Shown here: positions 27,197 through 35,701 of the stretch, piece by piece
How positions within the stretch are numbered: the first letter of the stretch is position 1
Layout of the letters: the number at the start of each line of letters is the position of its first letter
NCBI RefSeq assembly: GCF_017052585.1
Contig: NZ_JAFFHZ010000001.1
Location: forward strand, 1,593,501 to 1,657,500
Source of the DNA: Paenibacillus apiarius
GTDB lineage: Bacteria > Bacillota > Bacilli > Paenibacillales > Paenibacillaceae
Direction: 5' to 3'
Length of the DNA stretch: 64,000 nt
Made by a program: the position numbers and the translations under genes
The notes under the pieces: model-generated
Database searches by the model: none
What the model saw: the letters and a program-made list of their open reading frames with translations, nothing else
What the model was told of the DNA's origin: nothing

Positions 27197-28060
27197 TTAC
27201 GCGTTGGCCAAGCTGAGAACTCTACGGGCTCTTTCGACGATCGGACGGTCGATCATCCTGCCGTCCAGGCTGATGACGCCCGAGCCCTTGGCTTCCGCTT
27301 CCTCGATGGCTTCAATGACCCGCAGGGCTTTGCGTACTTCGTCCTCCGTGGGCGTGTAAATGCGATTGACGATCTCAATTTGGCGCGGGTTAATGATGGA
27401 CTTGCCGTCAAAGCCCAACTGCTTGATCAGCTTCACTTCGTTCGCAAAGCCTTCCTCATCCTTGACGTTCGAGAAGACGGTGTCGATCGCATCGATGTCC
27501 GCCGCCCTTGCGGCGAACAAGATGATGCTGCGGGCCGTCAGCAGCTCAATGCCGTCGGCCGAACGAGTCGTTTTGAGATCGGTTACGAAATCCTCGGCGC
27601 CAAGGGCAATCCCGATGAGCCGGCTGCTGGACGTGGCGATGCGCTCGGCGTGCAACACGCCCTTGCCGCTTTCAATCGCGGCGAACAGCTTGATCGTGCC
27701 GTGCTCCATGCCGATCCTGCGCTCAATCTCCGTGATTAATTCGTCCGCTTCGACGACATCGTCGGCTGTCTCCGTCTTCGGCAATCGGATGGCATGCGGT
27801 TGCGCCCGCACGATCGCCTCGAAATCGTCCCTGCCGTAAGGAGTGTTGAGGCCGTTGACCCGAACGAGCACCTCCGTCTCGCCAAAGTCGAACGTTTTCA
27901 ATGAATGGTATACGAGCAGACGCGCCGCATCCTTCTCGTGTAACGAAACCGAATCCTCAAGGTCGATCATGATCGAATCCGCGCCGTATATATGGGCATC
28001 CCGAATCATGCCGGGATTGTTGCCGGGAACGTAGAGCATCGTTCGTCTAAGCTTTTGCAT
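27197..28060 (-). CDS. citE: Citrate lyase beta subunit (citryl-CoA lyase)
   Basis: 287 aa TIM-barrel enzyme that cleaves citryl-ACP to oxaloacetate and acetyl-ACP. Family motifs are LRRTMLYVPGNNPGMIRDAH at the start, DSIMIDLEDSVSLHEKDAAR (metal-binding acidic residues), VRVNGLNTPYGRDDFEAIV and LGAEDFVTDLKTTRSADGIE. The ATG directly follows the citD stop codon, so the two are coupled. Confidence 0.96.
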   Translation of the reverse strand: MQKLRRTMLYVPGNNPGMIRDAHIYGADSIMIDLEDSVSLHEKDAARLLVYHSLKTFDFGETEVLVRVNGLNTPYGRDDFEAIVRAQPHAIRLPKTETADDVVEADELITEIERRIGMEHGTIKLFAAIESGKGVLHAERIATSSSRLIGIALGAEDFVTDLKTTRSADGIELLTARSIILFAARAADIDAIDTVFSNVKDEEGFANEVKLIKQLGFDGKSIINPRQIEIVNRIYTPTEDEVRKALRVIEAIEEAEAKGSGVISLDGRMIDRPIVERARRVLSLANA

Positions 28061-28354
28061 TTATTCCGCCTCCCATGGATGGTAGTTATCATGGACCGCT
28101 CTGCCGACAGCTGTCTTGACCCTCGCCTGTATGGTGCAATCCAGTGCGCCCTTGTCGTTGGCGCGTACAAGCGCATCCGCTACCCCCATGTTTTCCAGCG
28201 TTTCCCGGATGACTTTGCGAATCTGATTGCCGAACTGATTTTCCACCGTGCTGACTAGCTCGATTTCGATGCCCTTGCCTTCGTTTTGTTCGATGGATAT
28301 CGTGATATCGCTTGATTCAAGCGTACCCGCTATCCCTACTTTGCTAATCTCCAA
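28061..28354 (-). CDS. citD: Citrate lyase gamma subunit (acyl carrier protein)
   Basis: 97 aa when started at the TTG at 28354, which has GCGAGGTG six bases upstream. With this start the conserved carrier serine (AGTLESSD) is residue 14, as in E. coli CitD; the upstream ATG at 28375 would add seven residues and lacks a good site. Conserved SVENQFG-like (STVENQFGNQIRKVI) and DDKGALDC-like (NDKGALDCTIQARV) segments are present. The serine carries the phosphoribosyl-dephospho-CoA arm. Confidence 0.93.
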   Translation of the reverse strand: MEISKVGIAGTLESSDITISIEQNEGKGIEIELVSTVENQFGNQIRKVIRETLENMGVADALVRANDKGALDCTIQARVKTAVGRAVHDNYHPWEAE

Positions 28355-28390
28355 AGTGAACACCTCGCTAACCATGTCTGTTAATTGCCT

Positions 28391-30637
28391 TTAGCCTCCG
28401 GATTGGAACAGCTCTTTGATCTTTCTCGCCAGTTCCGATCCGGTTACCGGCTTACACATGTAATCGTCTATGATGAACCGTTCCATGGACTCCACGACCT
28501 TTTCCTCCACAAATCCGGTCACTAAGATGACCTTGATTTCCGGGTTTAGCGTTTTCATCCGTTCCGCCAAATCCAGGCCTTTAATATAGGGCATGGCTTG
28601 ATCGGTAATGACAACGTCGAACTTTGTCGGGTTCAATTCGAATGTTTTGATCGCTTCAACGCTGCTCGATTCGGAGTGTACCTTAAAGCCGAAGGGCTCA
28701 AGACCTTTTTTCATCGCTTTCAAAACCTTGATCTTGTCATCGATAAGTAGAACGGTCTTTGAATCCGTAGGAACAGGCAAGGGACAAGACTGGCCTTCAT
28801 TCACCTGCAGTGTGGCTTGAGGAATGTAAACCGAAAAGACGCTCCCCTTTCGGAATTCACTTTCCACCGTTATAAATCCTTTATGATTCTCGACGATTCC
28901 GTACACGATGAACAACCCAAGTCCTGTACCTTCTCCGGTTTGCTTCGTCGTGAAGAACGGATCGAAGATTCGGGACATCGTTTCCTTACTCATGCCGTAT
29001 CCCGTATCAGAAACGGATATTTTGACAAAGCGTGGAGCGTCCTGTGCGGATTCATTTATTTTTCGGGCCTCGTGGAGAGAGAGCGTTTCCACCTTGACCT
29101 TCAAAGTCCCGCCTTGATACTTCATTGCCTGATACGCATTGGTGCAAAGATTTAATACTACCTGATGGATCTGCACTTTATTAGCCAGCATGACGGCACT
29201 GCCATCGAGCTTTTCAAAAACGACATCAATATTTGGCGTTATGATCGGCTCGACAAGTTTCAACGTTTCCTCAACCAGTGCGGCTACGTTTGCGGGCTCG
29301 TATTTGCCTTTCCCGTTGTCCGAACGGCTAAAGACAAGCACTTGTTCGATTATATTCCGGGCTTTTTCAGACGCTTCATAGATTTCGTTCGCATAATCGT
29401 ACATTTCATCCTGAGGACTAAACTTGTTCAGCATGATTTCCGAATACCCCAAAATCGGGGTTAGCAAGTTATTGAAATCATGAGCGATTCCACCGGTCAA
29501 CGTACCGATAACCTGAAGCTTTTGAGCGTGCAGCAGCTGCAGATCCTTTTTCCTTATCTGCTCGTGAGTGACGTTCAGCTCCCTCAAATACTTCGTTTCC
29601 ACTTCAAGGGCTTTTTTATTTTTCTGAGCCTTCATGACCATGAAGATGGCACCGGATAAAATTAGTAAGATCATGGCATAAATCTCCATGTTTTTGAAAC
29701 GATTTTGGGCGATGGGCCCCTTCACGTCATCATAGTCCATAGCTACGGCGACGATCCAAAAAAAACCGTCAAAGTGAGCCTTGGAAAAAGCTTCAAACTT
29801 TTTGGTTTTCGCCAGGCTCTGCTCCATCCACCAATAGGAATGGTAAACCGCCGAACCTTCTTCCTCGCTTAACTGCAAATCCATTAACTTGTCCAGATCC
29901 CTAAAATCCAGTTCGGGATAAGCAATTTTCAGACTCTCCAGGGATTTCCCTATATTCCACGAATTAGGATGCATAAGGTAAACCCCCTCATCGTTCTTCA
30001 CGTGGACATAGCCCTTCTTGCCGACTCGGAACGGCTTGACCAGAAGTTCATATACAGCGTTCAGATCAACCGAACTGACGAGAATACCTTCAAATTCCTG
30101 ATCTAGAAACACGGGTTGGTAAATATTTGTAATGTATCTTCCAGGTTGTTCAAACTTGGCCTCTCCGATCAGAGCCTGTTTTTCCCTCAGAACATTTTGA
30201 ATCTCATCTTCAATGGTTGTCCGAATGGCCCCCGCTACGGTACCGGAGGTTTCGGGAAAAATACCTACCATTTTTCCCTCTTTGTTAATAACGTAAATTC
30301 TTTCAACCCCTTGATTTTTTGCCATGTAATAAGCTTCAATCGCCTGCTTTACCGGCAACGGATCGGCATTGGCCATTCCGAGGGCAACACCGCGGTTTCC
30401 CGCGACGATTTCAAGATTGTGGACCTGCTCTTTAAAGGACACCTCCAGGTTCCTGGCGGTCAATTTGGCGATCGTCAAAAGCTGCTGCTGTTGCTGAGTG
30501 ATCACGGTCCGTTCGTCATTGACATAGGAACCATAGGCCATCCAGACAAGAAGCAGAAAGGCAACCGGAAGCGCCAACAGCATAATGAAATACAGCAAAC
30601 TTTTTTTGTTTCGCAGCTTGTCAAGTTTGAAATACAT
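28391..30637 (-). CDS. Hybrid sensor histidine kinase with Cache sensor and C-terminal receiver
   Basis: 748 aa. Two membrane helices (residues about 15-35 and 315-335) enclose an extracellular double-Cache-like sensor (GVERIYVINKEGKMVGIFPE, GRYITNIYQPVFLDQEFEGI). Inside come the H-box IGTLTGGIAHDFNNLLTPIL near residue 385, an ATPase domain (NLCTNAYQAM, SDTGYGMS, GEGTGLGLFIVYGIV) and a receiver domain (VLLIDD, phospho-Asp in VVITDQAMP, Lys in YMCKPV). It is the first gene of the cit transcript. Dicarboxylate or citrate sensing is the natural guess. The partner is probably the OmpR-type regulator at 32901, although the C-terminal receiver complicates the relay. Confidence 0.9.
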   Translation of the reverse strand: MYFKLDKLRNKKSLLYFIMLLALPVAFLLLVWMAYGSYVNDERTVITQQQQQLLTIAKLTARNLEVSFKEQVHNLEIVAGNRGVALGMANADPLPVKQAIEAYYMAKNQGVERIYVINKEGKMVGIFPETSGTVAGAIRTTIEDEIQNVLREKQALIGEAKFEQPGRYITNIYQPVFLDQEFEGILVSSVDLNAVYELLVKPFRVGKKGYVHVKNDEGVYLMHPNSWNIGKSLESLKIAYPELDFRDLDKLMDLQLSEEEGSAVYHSYWWMEQSLAKTKKFEAFSKAHFDGFFWIVAVAMDYDDVKGPIAQNRFKNMEIYAMILLILSGAIFMVMKAQKNKKALEVETKYLRELNVTHEQIRKKDLQLLHAQKLQVIGTLTGGIAHDFNNLLTPILGYSEIMLNKFSPQDEMYDYANEIYEASEKARNIIEQVLVFSRSDNGKGKYEPANVAALVEETLKLVEPIITPNIDVVFEKLDGSAVMLANKVQIHQVVLNLCTNAYQAMKYQGGTLKVKVETLSLHEARKINESAQDAPRFVKISVSDTGYGMSKETMSRIFDPFFTTKQTGEGTGLGLFIVYGIVENHKGFITVESEFRKGSVFSVYIPQATLQVNEGQSCPLPVPTDSKTVLLIDDKIKVLKAMKKGLEPFGFKVHSESSSVEAIKTFELNPTKFDVVITDQAMPYIKGLDLAERMKTLNPEIKVILVTGFVEEKVVESMERFIIDDYMCKPVTGSELARKIKELFQSGG

Positions 30638-30804
30638 ATCGTTTTTCCTCTCCGGGCCATCATCTAGTCGCCCACTTCATCCGGATGGAGGCAACCTGAT
30701 TCCATTATGGACGAATGTGAAGTAATTTTTAAGCGATTCCCAGATTCCGACTTGTAAAATCATTCTTAACGAATCTGCTGATCTCGAGATATACCCATCG
30801 TAGA

Positions 30805-30856
30805 ACGAAAATCTTAAAGTATTCTGGCATCATCTTAAAATTTTTTAAAGATTTTC
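30805..30856 (-). promoter_or_regulatory. Operator-like block before the kinase-cit operon
   Basis: The block reads CGAAAATCTTAAAGTATTCT, GGCATCAT, then CTTAAAATTTTTTAAAG and ATTTTCG. It has outer inverted arms (CGAAAATCTTAAA / TTTAAAGATTTTCG) and repeated CTTAAA units 21 bases apart. It is strikingly like the block at 32793-32838 before the transporter genes. The position is about 170 bases upstream of the kinase start. Confidence 0.55.
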
Positions 30857-30962
30857 GCTTTCGATACATTTGTCGGGATCGAGAAAGCCGTGATTGCGGC
30901 TACAATGGAAGCCCCCACAACACAGACAGGCTTTCTGCAACGCCAACCCGCCCTTATATCAT

Positions 30963-32315
30963 TTACTTCAACCACAACTCGAAAATTACGCCTGCTGCCA
31001 CCAGAATCAAGGCTCCGCCGAGACGGGTAGCCAGCTGCGCATAGGACATCAAGATCATTCTGTTCGATGCGCCCAATATTTCAAGGTCACCCGAGCCGCC
31101 GCGGTTAACGTGGCACAGACCGCCGGCAATGACGGCTTCGATTTCATAGAAGCCAACCATTTTAGCAAAGAACCAACATCCGATGGAAACGCCTGCAATC
31201 GTAAAGATACTAATAACAGCGGTTTGCATATTAACTGCATGAAGCAGTGCGCTAAAATCGGTAAAAGTGATACCGACACCTGCCAAAAAGACATACATGA
31301 TTTTACCCATCATAAATTCGTTAACCTTTTTCAACCCGTCTTTTGCACGTTGAGGAATGACGTTACATGCATTTGCAAGGATCAAAAAGATAACCATGTA
31401 AGCATAAGGGTGAACCTTGAAAGAACCGATACTTGGAAGCAGGCCGTTACCAACCAAATTTGCCAGAGCAAAGAAGGCCATGGCAACAAACAGCCCGAAA
31501 ACTGCATCCGCCATTGTGGCATTATTTTCCTTTTTGGCTTCGTTTGCAGCAGTGACTTGACCTTTAATCAATTCACCGTTACCGGTCCACTTCGGTATTT
31601 TCTTTCCGATTCCATTTAAAATTGCTGCGAAAATGATGGAGAAAATGTTGGCAATTGTTAAGATTGCGATTGCCGAGGAATACCAAATTTTCGGGTCTTG
31701 ATGAGTAACTTCGCCCCAAATTTTACTCATCGGAATGGCGCCGGCGCCATTTCCGCCGCCCATAATCGGAAATGCATAATTGATGACGACTTCTTTATAA
31801 GGCACGCCAACAAGTAATCCGCCTACAACCGCAAAGATTATTGCAGTAATTGTACCGACGACAACCATCGGAATAAATGCGCCAATCGCTTTGGCCAAAA
31901 ACTTTCTATTAATTGCCAAAATGGAACTGGTGATAATGACCGCAATAAAAAAGTCAAGCAATCCCATTTCGTCAAAAAGATTCTTTACTCCGTCTGCTGC
32001 TTCTGTAGGAATAATACCTTGAGCCACTAAAAATGAAGCGCCCAAGAAAGAAAGCAAGGCGCCGCCGCCGAGATAGTCTTTCCAGATCGGAACGTTATCT
32101 CCGACCTTCCCAAAGAAAAATCCAACAACGTATAATAACATAATACTTCCGGCAAAAGTTGTGTCGATAGATTTGGTGACAATAGATAAAGTCACGATTA
32201 CAAAACCGGAAAACCATGCCCATAAAGGCAACCCGTACATGTTAAGGGATAGAAAATTTCCCTTTGAGGAGGTTCCAATCCCCTCAGAACCTAACGTTGG
32301 TGATAGTTTTGACAT
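30963..32315 (-). CDS. 2-hydroxycarboxylate transporter (citrate/malate family)
   Basis: A 450-aa membrane protein of the 2HCT family (CitS, CitP, MleP, CimH), with about eleven hydrophobic segments. The two family GGXG-type re-entrant loop motifs are visible as MGGGNGAGAIPMSKIWGEV near residue 185 and AGGLCHVNRGGSGDLEIL near residue 395; the arginine in the last segment (NRMILMSYAQLATRLGGA) is the substrate-binding region in CitS. It imports citrate or malate with Na+ or H+, or by exchange. AGGAGG precedes the ATG. It is divided from the cit operon by about 325 bases but faces the same way. Confidence 0.93.
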   Translation of the reverse strand: MSKLSPTLGSEGIGTSSKGNFLSLNMYGLPLWAWFSGFVIVTLSIVTKSIDTTFAGSIMLLYVVGFFFGKVGDNVPIWKDYLGGGALLSFLGASFLVAQGIIPTEAADGVKNLFDEMGLLDFFIAVIITSSILAINRKFLAKAIGAFIPMVVVGTITAIIFAVVGGLLVGVPYKEVVINYAFPIMGGGNGAGAIPMSKIWGEVTHQDPKIWYSSAIAILTIANIFSIIFAAILNGIGKKIPKWTGNGELIKGQVTAANEAKKENNATMADAVFGLFVAMAFFALANLVGNGLLPSIGSFKVHPYAYMVIFLILANACNVIPQRAKDGLKKVNEFMMGKIMYVFLAGVGITFTDFSALLHAVNMQTAVISIFTIAGVSIGCWFFAKMVGFYEIEAVIAGGLCHVNRGGSGDLEILGASNRMILMSYAQLATRLGGALILVAAGVIFELWLK

Positions 32316-32360
32316 CGTTATTTCCTCCTAAACTGACTGAATTACAGGGCCATGAAATAT

Positions 32361-32374
32361 GTAAGCGCTTACAG
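32361..32374. promoter_or_regulatory. Catabolite responsive element (cre), perfect palindrome
   Basis: TGTAAGCGCTTACA matches the CcpA consensus and is fully palindromic. It lies 46 bases before the transporter start codon, a position for repression when better sugars are present. Confidence 0.85.
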
Positions 32375-32424
32375 AAACGGCACTTCCCTATACAAATGGG
32401 ATACCTTTTTTCGCGTGGTTACGC

Positions 32425-32619
32425 TCACTGTAAACGCTTCCCATTTTTCCGCAATCGAGCTTCCTGGTATTTGGCTGGTTTTTCGCTTAACGGGTAAGCG
32501 GGGAAGGATGGGTAACCAAACTCCAGCAAGTCCGCACATTGATCGCAAATTTGCCCGGCTTTGTCCAATGTCCTTCCATTGCCGTAACATAGCGAGCATT
32601 CTTGTCGAGGCTTGTTCAT
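32425..32619 (-). CDS. Small zinc-ribbon-like protein
   Basis: 64 aa, starting MNKPRQECSLCYGNGRTLD after GGAAGAAA. Two CxxC pairs (CSLCYGNG and ICDQCADLL) are placed as in a zinc ribbon or DnaJ-type CxxCxGxG finger. It is cytoplasmic with no other domain. It sits on the same strand, 110 bases before the transporter gene, and a second cre-like site (TGTAAACGCTTCCC, 32429-32442) falls inside its 3' end. The function is unknown; a translation- or redox-linked accessory role is possible. Confidence 0.55.
   Translation of the reverse strand: MNKPRQECSLCYGNGRTLDKAGQICDQCADLLEFGYPSFPAYPLSEKPAKYQEARLRKNGKRLQ
32429..32442. promoter_or_regulatory. Second cre-like site
   Basis: TGTAAACGCTTCCC fits the cre core with one imperfect arm. 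It lies 68 bases from the perfect cre, a spacing that allows two CcpA dimers to cooperate. Confidence 0.5.
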
Positions 32620-32792
32620 TGGGTTTCTTCCTTTCCGATGTCGAAATGATCAAGCGTGTATTGCTTCTCCCATCGAATGTTGGATCATCCTCCTTTATAA
32701 CAGCATCCGGATTTTTATTAACGTTTTCATTTTTCTTCCTAATCCAGAGCGTTTTATCATCTGGGATTGAGATAAATTTATTGTAAATTGCA

Positions 32793-32838
32793 GTTCTTAA
32801 AGTAATCTGATCAAATCTTATTATTTTTTAAGATTTGA
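32793..32838 (-). promoter_or_regulatory. Operator-like block before the transporter genes
   Basis: CTTAAAGTAATCTGATCAAA, then TCTTATTATTTTTTAAGATT. It lines up with the block at 30811-30856 (CTTAAAGTATTCTG, then ATCTTA--ATTTTTTAA-GATTT). It lies upstream of the zinc-ribbon and transporter genes and downstream of the OmpR-type regulator gene, its likely source of a binder. Confidence 0.55.
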
Positions 32839-32845
32839 AAGAAAA

Positions 32846-32882
32846 CGAAAGACCGCCAGGAGGATGGTCCTGACGGTCTTTC
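32846..32882 (-). terminator. Terminator after the OmpR-type regulator gene
   Basis: GAAAGACCGCCAGGA, GGATGG loop, TCCTGACGGTCTTTC, with T-rich sequence on the minus strand. It isolates the regulator transcript from the transporter promoter. Confidence 0.85.
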
Positions 32883-32900
32883 GGCTTATGCAATTTTGTT

Positions 32901-33599
32901 CTAGGTTTCCACAGTAAAACGGTATCCGATCCCCCACACCGTCTGGATATATTTTGGTTTATCGGGCTTATCCTCGATTTTTGTTCGCAGATGCCGGATG
33001 TACACCATGATCGTATTGTCGTCGATCACCGTTTCCTTCCAGACGTTCTGGTACAGCTGCTCCTTGCTGAACACCTGGTTGGGATTCTCCATCAAAAATT
33101 TCATCAGCAGCGCTTCTTTGGAGGAAAGCGTGATTTCTTCGCCGTTTTTGTAGAACGTATACGTTTTCAGATTGAACAGGAACGGCCCCAAGGCCAATTT
33201 GGAAAACTTATCCTTTGATTCGAGCATCTCGCGGTAGCGGCGGATGTGATTTTTCACCTGGGCGCACATAACCTGCGGGCTAAAGGGCTTGGTGATGTAA
33301 CCGTCGGCACCCAAGCCGAAGCCGATGATCTGATCCGTGTCTTCCTTCTTGCCGCTAAGGAAGACGATCGGGGTGTTGATGCCGAGTGCGCGGGTTTTCC
33401 CGAGAACGCCGTAACCGTCGATATGATCCATCACAATATCAAGAATGATCAGATCAAAGGCTTGCTTTTGGATCATATCCATCGCTTCGCTTCCGTTCTT
33501 CGCCTGAAATACCTGCATGTTATCGCTTTCAAGAACAGTGGTGATCAGCTTTCGAATATAGTCTTCGTCATCGGCGACGAGTACCTTTGCTTTGCTCAT
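32901..33599 (-). CDS. OmpR-family response regulator at the citrate locus
   Basis: 232 aa from MSKAKVLVADDEDYIRKLIT, the first Met followed by the receiver fold; the longer frame to 33677 lacks receiver homology. Receiver residues: DDED, phospho-Asp in LIILDIVMDHIDG, Lys in GYITKPFSPQV. The winged helix is at the C terminus (EEITLSSKEALLMKFLMENP, DDNTIMVYIRHLRTKIED). No kinase is adjacent; the hybrid kinase at 28391 is the nearest unpaired sensor. The two shared operator-like blocks suggest it drives both citrate uptake and breakdown genes. Confidence 0.9.
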   Translation of the reverse strand: MSKAKVLVADDEDYIRKLITTVLESDNMQVFQAKNGSEAMDMIQKQAFDLIILDIVMDHIDGYGVLGKTRALGINTPIVFLSGKKEDTDQIIGFGLGADGYITKPFSPQVMCAQVKNHIRRYREMLESKDKFSKLALGPFLFNLKTYTFYKNGEEITLSSKEALLMKFLMENPNQVFSKEQLYQNVWKETVIDDNTIMVYIRHLRTKIEDKPDKPKYIQTVWGIGYRFTVET

Positions 33600-33749
33600 A
33601 CTTATGCGGCACACCTCCGTTAAGGTCAAGGCTGTAAACGAGTTTTTATCGGACAAAGAATGTGATTTTATTCCCATGGCCTTTTAAGGTGAAGTTTATC
33701 AACACTGTTCCGAAAAATCAAGAAGTCAAAAATGGTCGTTTATCCTAAA

Positions 33750-33778
33750 AAAAGGAGGCCCGATGAAAGCGGCCTCCT
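33750..33778 (-). terminator. Terminator upstream of the regulator gene
   Basis: CAGGAGGCC, loop, GGCCTCC, then TTTTTTT on the minus strand. No intact minus-strand gene lies right of it, so it probably served the decayed gene at 33993-34360 or acts as an attenuator. Confidence 0.65.
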
Positions 33779-33887
33779 GAATGCATCGCAATGAAGCAAG
33801 GAATATTTAAACATAGGATGGTAAACGGCGTGAATGGTTCACGGCGCAAATCCGATGTGAGTAATAAAGTTGGTTGAATAGAAAAAA

Positions 33888-33921
33888 ACCTGATAAACCA
33901 AGGGTTTTGGCTTCTCAGGTA
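33888..33921 (-). terminator. Second minus-strand terminator
   Basis: CCTGAGAAGCCAAAACCCTT and GGTTTATCAGG form a stem with an inner CCAAAA/TTGG pairing, then TTTTTTT on the minus strand. It ends the decayed gene at 33993. Confidence 0.55.
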
Positions 33922-33992
33922 AATATATATTGTCTCAAACATATACTCTCATTTGTCTCATTTATTGTTATAGTCAGTCTCAATTATAACCA

Positions 33993-34360
33993 TTACTCAC
34001 ATAACGCAACATCAGCTTTAGCTACCGTGTTACAGTCTCTCAAATCTCCTGAAAACAGAAAGGAGTTTGGAAAGCTATATTTGATAACTTCTCCGCTGTC
34101 TTCCTCAATTTCAACCTCTTGTACAGCTGTATCGTGTCGATAAACATAGATGTACCTATCCCTGCCCCAGAACAGACCGACAGAAGGCGAATCCGTTCGT
34201 CTGAGAGAGTATCTAAGGTATCAGTCTCGTATAGGCGGCCGGACGGTAATTTGAGAGAAGTCCTCATGACGATAAACGCTGATTTCAATTTTGTCCTGGA
34301 TACTTAGGATAGATGAGTATTTTGTGCCGGAAGTATCGACTAGCCGTCGTGGCTCCCTGT
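33993..34360 (-). pseudogene. Unidentified decayed gene with duplicated VYRHD segment
   Basis: One minus-strand frame, interrupted by a single TGA near 34233, reads KYSSILSIQDKIEISVYRHE then DFSQITVRPP, and after the stop SVGLFWGRDRYIYVYRHDTA then VQEVEIEEDSGEVIKYSFPN, ending CE before a TAA. The related pieces ISVYRHEDFS and IYVYRHDTAV hint at an internal repeat. No start codon or ribosome site is evident, and I do not recognise the family. The rest of 34361-34640 holds only the leader of the receptor gene. Confidence 0.4.
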
Positions 34361-34648
34361 TATGAACCTAGAACCTTTATCCGGCTACTCCATTTAGAGA
34401 CTTGCCTGGTTGGATTTGGGGAAAAATGGGTGTCGGACTGACTCCCTTTTTACTTCCGATTCCCATTCCCTGCGGAACTCTCCCTCAAAATTCGACAAAA
34501 ATAGCTAGAAATTTAACCAGAAGTCAATTCGAGTTTCTCTGCATCCTAACTTATACTAAATAAAACAGATTTAGGTATTGTGATAATTTGTAAACCTAGC
34601 AGGAGTTTTTATCGAAATGATGAATTACTAATTAGGAGGGTCCACAAA

Positions 34649-35701
34649 ATGGTATACGACCATCATGTAGCTCCGACGGTACTCCGTCAAAAGTTGCAAG
34701 AGAACTTGTTAAAAGGGACCACCTTCAGAATAGCCGAACACATCTTCCAGTCAGACAAGCGCAACTACTCGCTCCCCTTCTATGACATCATCACCCAGAA
34801 CGGATATAGCAGAAGTGAAAAATTGGCCATCTCTTACTACAGGAGATTTCTCATCCTTAGAAACTTGGACACTTGCGGAGCCGGTTGTGAAGCATTATGT
34901 CAGCTTTTTGAATATTTGCCTTTATTGCCTGACAAAATCAGATTTGATGCATATTACCGCATCCTGACGTTCTATAATGTAGTAGAGAACTGGCCGAAGC
35001 TGATCCTGTATGCCAAGGAGTTGAGGAACATCGCGCTTGCCGAAGGGCAAAATTACTACGTGGCCGAAGGTTGGTTATATGAGTCATTTGCGCTGATGGG
35101 TATGAAAGACTTTGATAGCGCATTGACGGCAACTCTGCAGTATGCTGTATATGGAGAACATTATGCTTGGTTATCTAAATGCAACGTGCACTACATCTCC
35201 ATTGAAATGAAGCAAACCGAGCCGATCGAAGAACTCATGAGCATGGTGAAGGATGATCAATTGCTTCTGGTTCTTCCAGTTGCGTTAGACAGTTATATTT
35301 GTAACGGTGCCTTTCATGATGCAAAACAATATCTGATGAAGTATCAGTCAAATGTAGATGATTTGTTGTCCCGGAAGGACCCATTTTACTTGAAACATAA
35401 GTTGCGCCTGACGCAAGCTTTGGCTCAATATCATTTCGGAACCGGTCATCATGAATTAGGTTTTGAATACAACGCCTTGTCGTTGGAATTGGCACTCGCA
35501 CTGAAGAATATGCGGCGTGTAGGAATGGCCGTCGTTACGTTTCAAGAATATGAAATGCAGGCTTCAGCAGAGCAAAAGAAACGATTCGTAAATATCCTTT
35601 CGAAAGAGGTGAAATCGGATGAAAAAAGCATCGATCATCATGTCCATGGCTCTTTTCTTGTTCAGTTTTATAGGGGCATCTTCGGGAATGGGGTTGGATA
35701 A
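34649..35701 (+). CDS. TPR-type peptide-pheromone receptor (RRNPP / AimR-like), intact
   Basis: 350 aa, started at the ATG with AGGAGGG eight bases upstream. After a helical N-terminal region of about 80 residues (TVLRQKLQENLLKGTTFRIA ...) the protein is built of helix pairs with TPR character: FDAYYRILTFYNVVENWPKL, YYVAEGWLYESFALMGMKDF, LRLTQALAQYHFGTGHHELG, then FEYNALSLELALALKN. No enzyme motif or membrane segment is present, and a helix-turn-helix is not obvious, so the output (DNA or protein binding) is open. It overlaps the 5' part of the pro-peptide gene by 83 bases, the signature layout of receptor/pheromone pairs such as AimR-like systems reported in Paenibacillus. A truncated paralogue lies at 10085. 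Confidence 0.75.
   Translation: MVYDHHVAPTVLRQKLQENLLKGTTFRIAEHIFQSDKRNYSLPFYDIITQNGYSRSEKLAISYYRRFLILRNLDTCGAGCEALCQLFEYLPLLPDKIRFDAYYRILTFYNVVENWPKLILYAKELRNIALAEGQNYYVAEGWLYESFALMGMKDFDSALTATLQYAVYGEHYAWLSKCNVHYISIEMKQTEPIEELMSMVKDDQLLLVLPVALDSYICNGAFHDAKQYLMKYQSNVDDLLSRKDPFYLKHKLRLTQALAQYHFGTGHHELGFEYNALSLELALALKNMRRVGMAVVTFQEYEMQASAEQKKRFVNILSKEVKSDEKSIDHHVHGSFLVQFYRGIFGNGVG

Noticed and set aside
33879..33925. Possible phage attachment site (sequence resembles the CCCAAGGGTTT terminator near tRNA-Leu)
   Set aside because: The likeness is limited to the terminator-type stem. No tRNA piece or second copy with flanking identity was found.
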